Below, piece after piece: positions 1-10,359 of a DNA stretch of 62,000 nt. The DNA is from Adiantum capillus-veneris (taxonomy: Eukaryota; Streptophyta; Polypodiopsida; Polypodiales; Pteridaceae), in the NCBI GenBank assembly GCA_014529385.2, contig CM043960.1, positions 33,992,396 through 34,054,395 of the forward strand, read 5' to 3'. Position numbers and translations under genes: made by a program. How positions within the stretch are numbered: the first letter of the stretch is position 1; the number at the start of each line of letters is the position of its first letter. A model generated the notes under the pieces. The model saw only the letters and a program-made list of their open reading frames with translations, was not told where the DNA came from and did no database searches.

Positions 1-37
1 TGATTGCTTCCAATTCCTTGGCATACTTACTTCTTTC

Positions 38-673
38 TTATAGAAACCATTGCTGAAATCTTTCTTCTTTCTCAAGATTAGGGAGAGTAGGAATCATCCC
101 CCCTAAAAGAAGAGCACCGCGAGGTTTAGTGCTTACCTGATGAGCAATATCCCGAACAGAAAATTGTATGGAGAGATCAGGTAGAACTGTAAAAGGTGTT
201 ATCTGAGGGACTAGATCTGCGCCAAGAGTAAGGTCAGTATTTGGATGAGGGTGCAGATATAGTGTAATGAGAAACTTGACTGTCCCAATAGCAATCTTAC
301 ATGACACAACCTTTTGAATTCGGCCTTTGGTATTATTGGCATAAGAAACTGTGATACCACAAGGTAGTAATTCCACCAAGTGTGGTGGAACCAAGGCTTG
401 GTTTATATAGGACATAACCGATCCGAAATCCCATAATGCATCAACATGAAAAGATGGGATGTGAGGAAATTTAATCCAAACCTCAGAGTAGAATGCCCTA
501 TTGAATTTGGTGTCAAAATGAATGATATCACAAACATTGATAACGTGATCAGGTACCCATTCATTAATAGGCTTAGTGGCAACCTGATTCATGGCTACTA
601 AGTCGTTGAGATTAGTGGCAATAGCATAGGTCTGATCCAGTTTGACTTCAATAGAGGCTAACTGAGATTCCAT
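38..673 (-). pseudogene. Caulimovirid aspartic protease region (degenerate)
   Basis: This 211-codon open stretch would cleave the viral polyprotein. A retropepsin-like fold is suggested by a hydrophobic strand leading to the active-site loop at about residues 82-84, followed by a serine and an SYIN segment. The canonical D-T/S-G triad reads D-F-G, so the catalytic loop looks damaged. A second family feature, the hydrophobic-LG-A-D block near residues 149-153 (LTLGADLVP), is retained. The stretch is in the same frame as the acidic linker upstream (725-1200), separated by stops between 673 and 727. The RT expected downstream lies beyond base 1. The family call rests on position and pattern, not on a search. 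Confidence 0.6.
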
Positions 674-724
674 AGAGGTTAAGCGCTGGCTTAATCCATT
701 CTAGATGCACATTTTGGATAGCAT

Positions 725-1200
725 CTAGGATGGCCTTATCATTCTTACTGCATACCTGTTGAATTCTGTTGCATGCTCCATAGGCGAATGGCGAGGGACA
801 GTAGTAGCAGAAGGCTCCATAGGAGGTTGTCGAGGGACAGAAGTTGAAGCAGATGCATATGCAGTAGCTCTGGTTGGTTGCCTAGTAGAAGATGGTTGGC
901 TTCCAAGATTAGATTGCTGATTCATTTGTTGCTTCCATTCTGGTTGATTGACAATGTCATCAGTTTGTTCGACCATACTTCTAAACAAAGGCAATGGATG
1001 ATATCGTTTTTGTTCCTTCTTTGACAGATTCATTTTCATAGGCCTAGAACCCTTTTGCCACGTATCTGATTCTTCACTTGTACTGGTTGTGACTTCATCT
1101 GTAGAAGAAGAATCATACCTAGCATTCTCAGGAAAAGGGTAAGGTTTCCTTACCATATTGGACATTTTTGTGAAGTTGTCATTGGCTAAGCTGTCCGTCG
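725..1200 (-). pseudogene. Coat-protein C-terminal / linker region of caulimovirid polyprotein
   Basis: This low-complexity polar stretch is rich in Ser, Thr, Glu, Pro and Gln, with SSSTDEVTTSTSEESDTW-like composition. It lies between the coat-protein zinc knuckle and the protease. It is in a different frame from the knuckle ORF (1179-1943): the shift falls near a run of seven A (T on the coding strand) at about 1200-1208, a likely slippage site. Acidic Ser-rich tails after the CCHC knuckle are usual in caulimovirid capsid regions. The stretch stops at 725-727. Confidence 0.5.
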
Positions 1201-2110
1201 AAAAAAACAGGTTCTTCAGAATGGGTGGACTCTGAGCTCGATTCTTCAGTAGAAGAGTCGGATTCATCCGAGTCATATAATGAGTATTGCCTGATAGGGA
1301 AGTCCTTCTTTTGTAGGACATTGCAGTAAATGACTTCATACTCATACATGTCTTTTAACACAGCATTTCCAAATTTTTCCTTCCTCTTTGGGCAGTTAGG
1401 AGCGATGTGACCAGGTTTACCACAAATGTAGCATTTTACCTGTTGTCTTTCTTCCTTGCTGAGCTTTCTCTTCTTTCTAACTACCTTGTACTTTTTGCCA
1501 AACTTATTTCGGTGTGGTTTGACTTTGCACTTGCATTCTTCAGCCTGCCTGCATCCGAACTGTTGGGCTTTAGTTTCCTTGGTGCAGAAGCTGGAGTTGA
1601 ATCCTTTGACCTGTTTGATGTCATGCTTGACTCTCAATCGAGCACATTCAAGATCAGTAACTTCATTGATGAAAGAATTGATTTGGGCAAGTGAGACGTT
1701 TTCATCAATATGCAATCTAGCAGCTTTAATTCTTTCCTTAATCAAATTTGCAAAAGATTCCGGAAAAGAATTTACATAGTATTGCTTGTACTCAGTCTTA
1801 AAGTAACCACCTGGAAACTGGTACATCAGCTGAGTCATATGCTGCTGATATTTCTTTACTTGAGTAAGATCACAAATCTTACTACGAAAGAAGGCTTCTC
1901 TGTTGCGATCTTGGATCTTGGTGGTAGATCCTAGGAATTGCATGACTAGAGCAGCAAAGAACAGAGATATTACATTATCAAAGTTTTCTCTACATTTCAG
2001 GTCCTCCCTGCATTATATAAGTTTTACTTTCAACACTCAAATCATCCCACCATGCTCTCAACATTCCTTGAAATCCAGCCACAATCATAGAGACAGATTG
2101 CCTCTTAGTT
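1179..2110 (-). pseudogene. Caulimovirid coat protein with CCHC zinc knuckle (frameshifted)
   Basis: This is the capsid region of the pararetroviral polyprotein. The N-terminal part around 2041-2100 encodes a gag/capsid-like segment ending in W-W-D-D. It then terminates, and the capsid continues in another frame as a 254-codon open stretch from 1943. That stretch holds the basic K/R-rich cluster and the RNA-binding knuckle C-Y-I-C-G-K-P-G-H-I-A-P-N-C at 1392-1433, followed by an acidic Ser/Asp/Glu tail. At least one frameshift (between 2040 and 1943) and several stops (about 2193-2210) separate it from the movement-protein frame. The knuckle is the strongest motif in this locus; the coat assignment comes from knuckle plus gene order. 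Confidence 0.75.
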
Positions 2111-2333
2111 AACTCCTTATACAAGATGCCATAGTGAGCAGAATTATATATAAATTCAAACACTTTCTAGATCTCTTCCTGTGAAAGACCATCTATGTCT
2201 AGTATGGTCATATCTCAATCTTACTTACCCCTTTTAAGCTAGTAGAGGAAGAGGTAGGAGATTCTACCTTCATCTTTCCGGTTTCTCTACTGACAGGGTT
2301 CATAATTCTGGTTTCTTCATCAGTGCTAATATC

Positions 2334-4022
2334 TTATTCATCTTCGGAAGATGTTGTTAGCTCTGGAAATATCTGTGGTATCTGCACATCCATCTCATCT
2401 AACTCTATGTCATCATATTTGACACAAGATTCATCTTGTAGGACAATCCAATCAATATCCTCGGGCAAAATGTTACGAATTTCTTCTCCTAGTTGCTGCC
2501 TTTGTACCCATGTCTGTACCTGTGCATTTTCCCCCCAACGAAAATTAGGATCAAAGCCATCAGCGAGATCCTCGTCAATAAATGGAGACATGTGAGGTGG
2601 AAATTGATCAACAGACTCAATTGCTAGCTCCTGTTGAACTGCAGAAAACATTTGTGGGAATGTTTTGTCTTCACTGGTGCCACCAAAAGTGATGACAGGT
2701 TGTTGCTGAAGCTTAGATTCAGGAATGAATACTGGTCTAGCAAGAGACAGCGGTGAAGTGAAGAATGCTAGCTTAGATAATACCTGGTATTGCAAAGCAG
2801 CCAGCTCTTTGATGGCATTGGTATGCCAATTTGAAACAGCCTCTAGTGGTTGCAACCTTGAATTCGGAGAAGGCAAGATGTATGGTTGACTGGTTGACAT
2901 ATCTTTATCATTAATTTCCTCCTTGGTGAGACATTCAATTCCATTGATGGCGAAGTCAGTGGCAATTATTCTCTTGCACAGCTTGCATCTGAACAGACCT
3001 TCGAAATCTTTGTAGGTCTCTGGATGTATGCACATTAGCTTAGGACGACCTTTACTTGACGACACTGCAGAGCTCGTTGATGCAGTCTGATATTGCGGTG
3101 GAGCAAGAACAGAAGCAAGTTCTCGCCTTGACTTTGATTTACCCAGAACTTTGTATTGGTCTGTTGAGCCTAAACGCTCAATCTTCATAGGTTCAGGGTG
3201 ATGAACTTCGTTCATGAGAGTCTTGGAAATATTTAATTTCCATTCAGTAGGAAATTGAACTTCCTGCCACTCCACCATTTCAGGTAGAGTACCCAAAGTA
3301 GTTTCATCTACTTTCATGACGATATTCTGTCCTTTAGTTGATTCTGAATCTTGTAAATATCCAGGATTATAGACAGAAGGTATGCATGTATTCACAGTAC
3401 GAACAATCATCCTATAGGCTATTTGTAGGTGATCAACAGTATTCTTCATGTCAAGACCATTTGTCTTGATCAACAAAGATACTACTTCATTGAAGAATCT
3501 ATCAGATAGGCTACAAGGGAAATTAGGGAAGCATTCTATCTATATAGGACCATTGGACAGGCTGCCTTGTAGGATGCTGATTGTTTGAACATTCAAGTTC
3601 TTGTGTCTAGTGTCTAGTAAAGCTCCTATACATGACACATTAATTCCCTTATGGAAGAGAGGTATTATGCCAATTTCTATATACCCTATATGCACAAACT
3701 GATGGTTTCTTTTTAAAGCCTTTTCTCTAAATTCTACTAGCTCTTCGAACATATGGATGAGATGATCATCATTATCACTATCCTTGATGCTAAGCTTTCC
3801 ATGGGTCTCATGATACAAAGTATTTGCTGATAAAGAAAAGAGTTTGTTGTGTCTATATACCTGTTTAGCAGTGACTACTGGTAAACTCCATCTGGCTTGA
3901 GGAGTAGCTTCCTCTACTTCAATACTGTCTGTGAGCAGCTTCTTGAATGAAGAAATAATCATGGCCATTGTTGAAGGAAGGTTGGAAGGTAGAGGTTTCT
4001 TCGGGTGTAACTTGTTAGCCAA
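2334..4022 (-). pseudogene. Caulimovirid movement protein (30K superfamily) and downstream polyprotein, split by one amber codon
   Basis: Two open stretches (4022-3540 and 3476-2334) lie in the same frame, separated by a single TAG at 3540-3542 and 63 sense bases. The first carries the 30K movement-protein core: an H-I-G-Y-I-E-I strand, a following I-x-P-L element, and an L-L-D-T-R-H block about 25 residues later, matching the family pattern. Such proteins line plasmodesmata for cell-to-cell spread. The second completes this region and continues into a 380-codon Glu/Asp-rich section with a C-x2-C pair (KLCKR context). The start at 4022 is the first Met after the leader and about 190 bases from the primer site. 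Confidence 0.75.
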
Positions 4023-4206
4023 GCTTGAATTGAAATTCTCAGAGTAAGCTTCTGAAACGTCAGCGTCTAAACGGCACCTTGCCTAAGCGACTACGACTAT
4101 TAAGCTTTACTTAATTTCAATGATGATGATGTGGCTTAACGGATAAGTTACTTAGTAAGAGAAGAAACTATTACCATTAACTTTCTTACAGCAATGATGG
4201 ACAACT

Positions 4207-4219
4207 GGCTCTAATACCA
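4207..4219 (-). promoter_or_regulatory. Primer-binding site for initiator tRNA-Met
   Basis: The minus strand reads TGGTATTAGAGCC here, one mismatch from the TGGTATCAGAGC block complementary to the 3' end of plant initiator tRNA-Met, the primer used by caulimovirids. It lies about 300 bases downstream of the TATA box and upstream of the movement-protein start, as expected. Confidence 0.75.
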
Positions 4220-4504
4220 ATTAGATAGCGGAATACTCAGGAACACTCAAACACAGACAAGCTCAAAGATTAATACTGTTCTTAACAGAGATGAGCCAGT
4301 CATGAACATAGATGAACAGACACAATTCAAAGACTTTACTAACACAGGTGAGCAAGATGGAAATTGGTAACTGCTTCTTATATTGCTCTCATGGATGGAG
4401 CAGAGTTACAAGGTGAAGGCTAATGATGGCTAGTACAACAGAGCTTCTCAAAATACTAGATAGAAGGCTTATCAAAAGATGCCCTTATACAAATGAAATC
4501 CTTC

Positions 4505-4513
4505 CTTATATAC
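4505..4513 (-). promoter_or_regulatory. TATA box of pararetroviral promoter
   Basis: The minus strand reads TATATAAGGAAGGATTTC, resembling the TATATAAGGAAG core of the caulimovirid 35S promoter. Transcription would start about 30 bases downstream and run toward lower coordinates, with the tRNA-Met site inside the leader. Confidence 0.6.
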
Positions 4514-4699
4514 ATGAGGGAGGTTGGGTGTTCTTTGACGCGTGGAAAGATAGTGCAGATATTATTGTTAGTGGGATACAGTTGTCTGAGTGGGATGCAG
4601 CTGTCTCAGTGCACTACATAAAGTCGGTAGGTACAATGCATTTGTCAAAAGGTAAAAGGTGTACAAAAAAAAGAAATGGACATTATTTGTATGGACATA

Positions 4700-4795
4700 G
4701 GTATTGCTGCCGAAAAGTGGATGAGTTGTCACTAGTAGGTATTGCTGCCGAAAGTAGATGCTACCGAAAAGTGGATGAGTTGTCACTAGTGAGTT
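4700..4795 (-). repeat. Promoter-proximal direct repeat
   Basis: A block of about 38 bases (plus strand GGTATTGCTGCCGAAA...GTCACTAGT) occurs twice, the second copy carrying an extra 16-base partial duplication. The repeat sits about 190-290 bases upstream of the TATA box on the transcribed strand, the usual place for pararetroviral enhancer repeats. Enhancer function is an inference. Confidence 0.5.
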
Positions 4796-4810
4796 GAGCT
4801 TTCACTATCA

Positions 4811-5405
4811 TCATTCCTCCCCCTTTTCTATTCGCGAGAGTAAATCAGCTATATTATTCTTATGACCTGGCACATATTCATAAGAAATATCAAAGTGACT
4901 AAGTTTGTAAGACCATCGAAAAATGCGGGTGTTACTTACTTTTCCAGCGTTTTTTTCTTCTAAAAACTTTCCAAAGTGCTTAAGGTCACTGCGAAGTGTA
5001 AAGGGGATTCCCATTAAAAATAAGCGGAAAGCCAAAACTGAATTGACTCTCGCAAGCAATTCTCGCTGAATAGAATGATACTTGACTTCTGGATCTTTGA
5101 AACGTCCAGACGCCCATCGAGACAGATGACAGGGCCATTTTCTGTTTCCTCACAGAGGATACCACCCCAAGCTTCTTCAGATGCGTCTGAGTATACCACT
5201 AAGGGTTTGTTAGATGGAATTTGTAGCGGTGGTAAATGACTACAAACCTTCTTTACTTGTTGAACTGTCTTTGTCATCTGTTCGGTCCATAAGAACTGAG
5301 TACTGCGTTCCAGTTCCTTAAAGATAAGCAGATCTTTAGCTAAATGAGGATACTGGGGAGCTATCCATTGCAAGCAGCCAACAAAAGACTGCAGCTGCTT
5401 TTTTT
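4811..5405 (-). pseudogene. Caulimovirid reverse transcriptase C-terminus and RNase H
   Basis: The upper part (5373-5014) has the RT connection region (GCLQWIAPQYPHL-like) and then the RNase H first strand V-V-Y-S-D-A-S with its catalytic Asp. The lower part (5059-4811), in a shifted frame, has a D-L-K-H-F segment and ends with the A-D-L-L-S-R element that closes RNase H in retroelements, followed by a stop. It belongs to a second genome copy placed upstream of the MP-CP-PR copy. The 5' (right) end is truncated close to the microsatellite at 5430. Confidence 0.8.
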
Positions 5406-5429
5406 CGATAAAAACCTCAGGAAAACTTT

Positions 5430-5472
5430 GTTATACACACACACACACACATATACACATACACACACACAC

Positions 5473-5537
<65 letters not shown>

Positions 5538-5579
5538 TATATATGTATGTATGTATGTATACACACACACACACACACC
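5430..5579. repeat. Compound microsatellite (CA)n-(TA)n-(GTAT)n-(AC)n
   Basis: The block runs (AC)n at 5430-5474, (AT)n at about 5475-5534, (GTAT)n at 5543-5560 and (AC)n at 5561-5578. It borders the truncated viral RT. Open frames read through it are artefacts. Confidence 0.95.
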
Positions 5580-5599
5580 CTAGTGGAGAAAACGATCCG

Positions 5600-5730
5600 C
5601 TAATGAAGGTGACCTAGGCTTGCAACCAGGAAAACACAAAGCAAGCTCAACTTTAGAAACCAGGAGGAGGAGGAATAAAGGCATCGTTTTGTAGCTTCAT
5701 CAACGATGGAGCGACATGCAAAATAAAGGG
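5600..5730 (+). repeat. Dispersed direct repeat, copy 1
   Basis: About 130 bases (AACCAGGAGGAGGAGGA ... TTCATCAACGATGGAGCG) resemble 6800-6925 in the same orientation, including the phrase for a cap-rich flank and the polypurine GGAGGAGGAGGA. The two copies bracket two (GA)n tracts. Origin unknown; the second copy overlaps a gag-like remnant on the opposite strand. Confidence 0.6.
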
Positions 5731-6047
5731 AGAAAGAGAAGCTTAGATGCATTGTTTTGCGTCGATATGGGGCTCCATCAATGGTGGGACCAAAGCTATA
5801 AAAGAAACGAGTTTAATGTAATCCAACCTATAAATTTTTAGATTTGTCTCTAAGTTTTAAATTGTAGGTGAGAAAACCTACAACATGCAGAGAAATTTAG
5901 TGTCAAAATCTTCAACCCTTATCTATACTATATATAAAAGGGGGGAAGGGATTCCGCACATACACCCCCCAGTCCGCCACATGTCGCAAGCTACTTGCTC
6001 TAGCCAACGAGCTCTGCAGCAAGCAGCCCAGCGACAATGGGACACAC

Positions 6048-6050
<3 letters not shown>
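5731..6050. other. Unassigned sequence
   Basis: I see no coding or structural feature in this stretch apart from short C- and G-runs near 5941-5966. Open frames here are short and unsupported. Confidence 0.5.

Positions 6051-6092
<42 letters not shown>
6051..6092. repeat. (GA)n microsatellite
   Basis: Perfect GA dinucleotide run of about 42 bases. Confidence 0.97.
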
Positions 6093-6095
<3 letters not shown>

Positions 6096-6247
6096 ATTTA
6101 TCGTCCACGTAGGTCAGATATGACCTATGGGACCAAAGCAAAAACAGTACAACGATACCTTTCAAGCGAAGGTATGGGATACATATCAGTTAAGGTCTGA
6201 GGGACCAGTGATAGAGTAAAAGAAGATGAAGAATAAAAACACAACTA

Positions 6248-6600
6248 GAACTAAAACTAAGGAGGGTTAAGGGATGGAGGTGTCGATTTGGAAGTTCGAA
6301 ACTCTTGGATGACCGCTTTACCATCTCGATAGACTGCCCATTTACCTTGTTTGCGAGCTTCATGTATCTTCTTGAGCTCATTTGCTTTGAGTTTGAACTG
6401 GTTGGTAGTCAATTCCTTTGCTATCCAGAACTTGGTTCCCTTGAGGAGGCGGGATTGGCGCAATAACTTCATCCGCTCCTCCTTTGCCTTGAAGGTGATG
6501 ATGTGGTGCTCAAGCGGCACGCGTCTATTTGTGTCGTTGATCCAAGAGACTGTGTTGGGCTCAATGGTGATTGATTGCAGGGTGTCATTGAGCTTGGCGA
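6248..6600 (-). pseudogene. Unidentified retroelement-like ORF fragment
   Basis: An open minus-strand frame can be followed from about 6600 to a stop near 6257, well beyond the first Met at 6520. The protein is charged (KAKEERMKLLRQSRLLKGTK) with a hydrophobic-LKGT...I..ELT..Q pattern and a following R-K-Q-G-K block. That spacing recalls the C-terminal domain of LINE ORF1-type RNA-binding proteins, but similarity is weak and no catalytic motif exists to test it. No start codon context or partner ORF was found. It may equally belong to the gag-like remnant just upstream on the same strand (7480-6853). Confidence 0.35.
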
Positions 6601-6642
6601 TCGCATCCTCTAGTGTGTCCTCGTCCGTGCACCAAGGGAGGG

Positions 6643-6746
<104 letters not shown>

Positions 6747-6799
6747 GCATGCCGCTACCACCACCAGTTCCCCTTCCCCCATGTGGCAAAAACAATATG

Positions 6800-6925
6800 T
6801 TGACAGGGGCAACCTGGGCTTTGAGCCATGAAAACACAGAGTAAGCTCGGCTTTAAAAACCAGGAGGAGGAGGAGGAAGCAAGGCATCATTTTGTAACTT
6901 CATCATCAATGGAGCGCACTTACAA
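6800..6925 (+). repeat. Dispersed direct repeat, copy 2
   Basis: Second copy of the repeat at 5600-5730, with the same GGAGGAGGAGGA core and a TTCATCATCAATGGAGCGC end. Confidence 0.6.
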
Positions 6926-7480
6926 ATTCCCGCATATCCCTCAAGAATTCCTGCCCACAATTGTTGGTGTTGTTCAACAAACTCTATTCTTTTGTAGACA
7001 TTGGCTTTAAGATGTAAATCCAAAAACTCGTCCACAAACTTTTGAATAGATTCAAATTATTTCAACTTCAAACTTCTCTAGTCAGTTAGAACACCATTCT
7101 TTGCTTGCTTGGTGAGAAATTGTGACAAGGCTGCAAGTCAACACTCTTTCCAAGTCTTTGGTGCTTCTCCTTAAGCTTTGAAGATAGCGCACCAATTCTT
7201 GTTGATCTTCTATAGGTACATAGCTACATGGTGTAGCTTGGACCAATACATGAAATTCTCTCCACCAAAGGCAACATCAAATCGTTGAATAAATTTCAAT
7301 ACTAACATAGCTTCCATCAAAAGGAACTAAAATGGTGTTCTTACACCGTCTTTAAATGTTTGCATACGACCTGACTGTCTTCCATGTAGGGTGAAAACAG
7401 TGGTGGCCTCTCCTCTTCTTACCTCTAGAAACATTGCAAGCTCAATCAGGGAAGATTTTCCTTGAATTGAAAGATGGTGA
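6853..7480 (-). pseudogene. Retrotransposon gag-like remnant
   Basis: On the minus strand the decayed frame reads through W-F-K-A-x-G-E-A-P-K-T-W-like and F-V-D-E-F-L-D-L-H-L-K-A-N-V-Y-K-R-I-type segments, then E-Q-H-Q-Q-L-W-A-G. This pattern matches plant LTR-retrotransposon gag (capsid) regions, where a drug-like F-x-D-x-F-W-D-L-H-L-K-A motif is followed by a Gln-rich helix. Several stops interrupt it. No zinc knuckle, protease or LTR could be tied to it. Confidence 0.4.
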
Positions 7481-8038
7481 AGAGGATAAAAGAGTCCTCT
7501 GACTTCATCTTCTAAATTATCTTCTGTGATCCCTTGACTTTTTTGGAGAAGATGAAGAGGTAGAATTAGGTTTTGTCCATTTTTGCTTAATTTTACGAGT
7601 TTGTCAAGGAGCGCTTAACACGACTTTTTCAAGGAGCTGCCTTATCACACAAAAACATTGCTCTTGTTATCACTTGTTTTAGAGTGAACTGTATCATTAG
7701 TCCTTCTCTTTCATACTAAGGAGTGTCATTTAAGAGAAGCTAATATTCTCCTTTTTGATGAATCAACAACTCTGTGAGTGCACCAGGACTACATCCACAA
7801 GGTGACTTCCTTTGCCTCATGTCCAAATAAGAATATTCAAGAGAGAGATTTCTCCCTCTCTCTTGAGTAGTCTTTGACAAATCATGATTTGCTTCCTATG
7901 GAATAATCTCGATTATTAATACTCATCTTGAGGGAAAAATTAAATTGTTAGCATGTAACAATGCCTAAACAACTACTTGCAATTTAGGATTTCTATGTGC
8001 TTTTTGTAATCATCAGGTAAAATATCAAATTACATTCA
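7481..8038. other. Unassigned sequence
   Basis: AT-rich with no convincing frame on either strand. It may contain the far end of the LTR that begins at 8150 on the minus strand. Confidence 0.4.
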
Positions 8039-8150
8039 CTGCTCGTATTTGTTCAACACCCGCATGATAAGTCAAGTGTGGGTGGACACAGGTGGCCAGA
8101 CACTGGGATGTGAACATCTTGGAATGAGGCATACTGCCTCTACCACAACA
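8039..8150 (-). repeat. Probable 3' LTR (start) of minus-strand non-autonomous copia
   Basis: The minus strand starts TGTTGTGGTAGAGG at 8150, directly after a polypurine tract, the same junction seen in the four better-preserved copia elements of this window. The far boundary could not be fixed, because the other LTR was not found. Confidence 0.45.
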
Positions 8151-8165
8151 ACCTCCCACTTAAAG
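8151..8165 (-). promoter_or_regulatory. Polypurine tract
   Basis: The minus strand reads CTTTAAGTGGGAGGT, identical to the PPT preceding the 3' LTRs near 12765, 21620 and 60075. It primes plus-strand DNA synthesis in LTR elements. Confidence 0.65.
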
Positions 8166-8412
8166 GCAAGTGTGTCAATAATTGGATCCATTATAGGACC
8201 TAGTAGAATATACAATGATAGGTGAGAGACTCTGTCAACCTTCACCCACTCACTCTCTCAAAGTACATGCATGTTGTTGTATAGGCTCTAGCAATGTGCG
8301 AAAGCATGTATCTCCGCTAGAATGCAAATGCATGTTTTGTAGGTATCCTGTTATGACCTGCATAGCTCCATGATGCATCATGCTAGTGCAAGTCATCACT
8401 CAAATAACATCC

Positions 8413-9345
8413 CTAATTGCAAGTGCTCCCACATAAAGTTGACAAAATATATACAATCCTGGCTGTACTAGCCTCTTCATCGCTATCTGCATGCACTACA
8501 TCATCAAGACTACTCATCACATATGGGCGTGCCATCATTGACACTGAGATGGCTATGTCCCTATTATCCATAGGTAGAACTATGTGTCCTAGCATCACCT
8601 CATCAACCTCCAGCATGAGCATATTAAAGAACTCCATGTCGTCCATCTCTATCTGTGTCTCTAGGGAGCAGGCTTGCAATACCTCTAGTTGCACAGACTC
8701 TGATGGCACTTGTTGTGTCTCAATATGGCATTGTTGCTCTACCTCTACCTCTACAAAGTCTATTGACATGTCTCGCACAACTAGAAGCTTTGTGTCTTGA
8801 GTATACTTGATCTCACTTGTGAATGAGACACGTCTTGTCTCTTGCTCATCACATGCCAGCAACAAAATTGAGACTATGCCATCTCGTATTTCAAATACAT
8901 GCATAGGATAGACCAAGCCAATATGGCCCCCGCTCACATCATTTTTGACCTGCATTTCATTTGGAAAGAATGCTCTTTATGCAGTGTATGACACCCACAA
9001 TCTTCTAATTATCTTATTGAGATCAAACTTTGTCTCGGTTGAGGAACATAATGCGCATATCAAAGTGTATATGACGCCTCCATAGGCAATGAAATACATA
9101 CATCTCCTACTCTTGCAATATTAAATATTGAACCATCTAGCAATCAATGGGAAGAAATTTCACTTGTGTTGGACATATAAAAAAGAGGTAAACATGACAT
9201 CATCGTTATTGGCATTTGAGCCATCTCTCTAGCATGCATCAAAACCAACTCTGCATCTCGCATACATTGTTGCCGCTACTTTATACATCAAAAGTAATGA
9301 TGCCTAATGTACCCTGTGTGACCACAATGCCAACAACGTAAGTAT
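8413..9345 (-). pseudogene. Decayed gag/protease-like region of non-autonomous copia (same family as 58.1-60.0 kb)
   Basis: From 9345 downward the minus strand encodes a zinc knuckle C-W-H-C-G-H-T-G-Y-I-R-H (last Cys lost), then a decayed protease-like region with a V-G-D-V-C-I-S-L-P block, then a 180-codon open stretch (8955-8413). That stretch contains R-D-G-I-V-S-I-L-L and E-T-R-R-V-S-F and a Glu/Gln-rich tail. Each segment has a counterpart in the same order in the element at 56550-60279 (C-W-H-C-G-H-K-G-H-I-R-H, V-G-D-V-C-L-S-L-P, R-D-G-R-V-S-I-L-L, E-T-R-T-V-S-F). Integrase and the RT core are absent from both. Stops occur throughout the upstream part. Confidence 0.7.
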
Positions 9346-10359
9346 TGGCATGCACAAAACCTCCCTCTCGCATGAGTCACTCTGCAGACTTTGAAATGTC
9401 ACAAATGTATGCTAGATGGATGTGAAGAGACCATAATTTGTATATGCATCAAAAGTGTATGGCGACAAAACCAAAATTATGGCAAGAAATCCCTAGAGAA
9501 ATCGAGTAGAATCTCCCCTATAAATTGAGCAAAATCTCAATCAAAATCTTAATCATAAACCGCATCAAAGATGCCAAAGTTGGAGTTCACCTCGACTACT
9601 ACACAACCATAAACATGATTAGTACATCAACCCGATGCTTGCATATGCAATCTGTAGCTAAATATATGGCTCTACCAAAAGATAATAGAAGTAGTATCCA
9701 ACCTCTACCAAACCAATACCTCTACCAAACCAATAAAATCCGATGCAATCAAGCACCAAAGTGATAACTCATGACTGGGATAAATTGCTCTCAATCAAGC
9801 ATAAACCGCATATGCGACCCACATGCATAAGTAGATAGCAAACACAATGCGTGCTGTGAAATTGGATAAATGTGTAAAATTGTAGAACTTGTAAGCTGTG
9901 ACTCCCTGTAACCTGTAGCCACAACGAGCATACACAAGTCTCACTCTTGCAAGAGTGGATATATGAACACAAAATTGTTTTTGAAAGCGACAAAACCTAT
10001 CGAAGTGAGTCAAAACTCGATCGTTGTCAAAGTGGGAGTAAATTGACCACTCTAGCATCAAAGAATAAACCGCGAATACATAGAAACGATGGCAAACACC
10101 TGAGAAAAATTTGGTAGAGTTTCCCTTGTAAATTGAGCAAAATCTCAAATAAACTCAGCCTAAAATCGGCAATACAAAAAAGACATAAAATCAACGGAGG
10201 AGCCAACTTAGTTATGCACATAAGCAAAGACTATGTTTCTCATCCATGAGCTATCATACACTGACTATATGGATCTTCAAAGCCTATGAAAGAAAACTAT
10301 ACAGAACCTATGGGTCAAAACAAAACACATAAACCTCTGAGAAATCAAATATTGAATAG
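9346..10359. other. Unassigned sequence, possibly leader of the 8-9 kb element
   Basis: No supported gene. Two related phrases, near 9520-9545 and 10095-10150, share AAATTGAGCAAAATCTCAA, indicating an old internal duplication. By position this could be the 5' leader of the minus-strand copia remnant, but no primer-binding site or 5' LTR was recognised. Confidence 0.4.

Larger units (their letters stand above)
4023..4810 (-). promoter_or_regulatory. Pararetroviral intergenic region
   Basis: This is 788 bases between the end of one polyprotein (stop at about 4811) and the start of the next (4022). On the minus strand it holds, in order, a short tandem repeat (4700-4795), a TATA box (4505-4513), the presumed transcript leader, and the minus-strand DNA primer site (4207-4219). 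This is the arrangement expected of a caulimovirid large intergenic region. A plus-strand open stretch at 4423-4797 is fortuitous: it overlaps the repeat and has no domain. Confidence 0.7.
1..5405 (-). mobile_element. Endogenous caulimovirid (plant pararetrovirus) locus, tandem partial copies
   Basis: Read on the minus strand, the order is RT/RNase H tail (5405-4811), intergenic region with TATA box and tRNA-Met primer site (4810-4023), movement protein (from 4022), coat protein with CCHC knuckle, then aspartic protease running off the window edge. The tail of one genome followed by the head of another means a tandem or circularly permuted integration, as expected for dsDNA pararetroviruses integrated by illegitimate recombination. 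Every module carries stops or frameshifts, so this is a fossil copy. The right end abuts a (CA)n/(TA)n tract; integration of endogenous pararetroviruses beside AT-dinucleotide repeats has been reported in rice. Domain order MP-CP-PR in nearly one frame suggests a petuvirus- or florendovirus-like single-polyprotein layout, but genus is not settled. Confidence 0.85.

Noticed and set aside
4423-4797. 124-codon plus-strand ORF in the viral intergenic region
   Set aside because: It lies antisense to the promoter/leader, includes the duplicated enhancer-like block as protein repeats, and has no homology I can name.
5344-5583. Open frames of Ile/Tyr or Thr/His through (TA)n and (CA)n
   Set aside because: Repeat-encoded; no domain and no start context.
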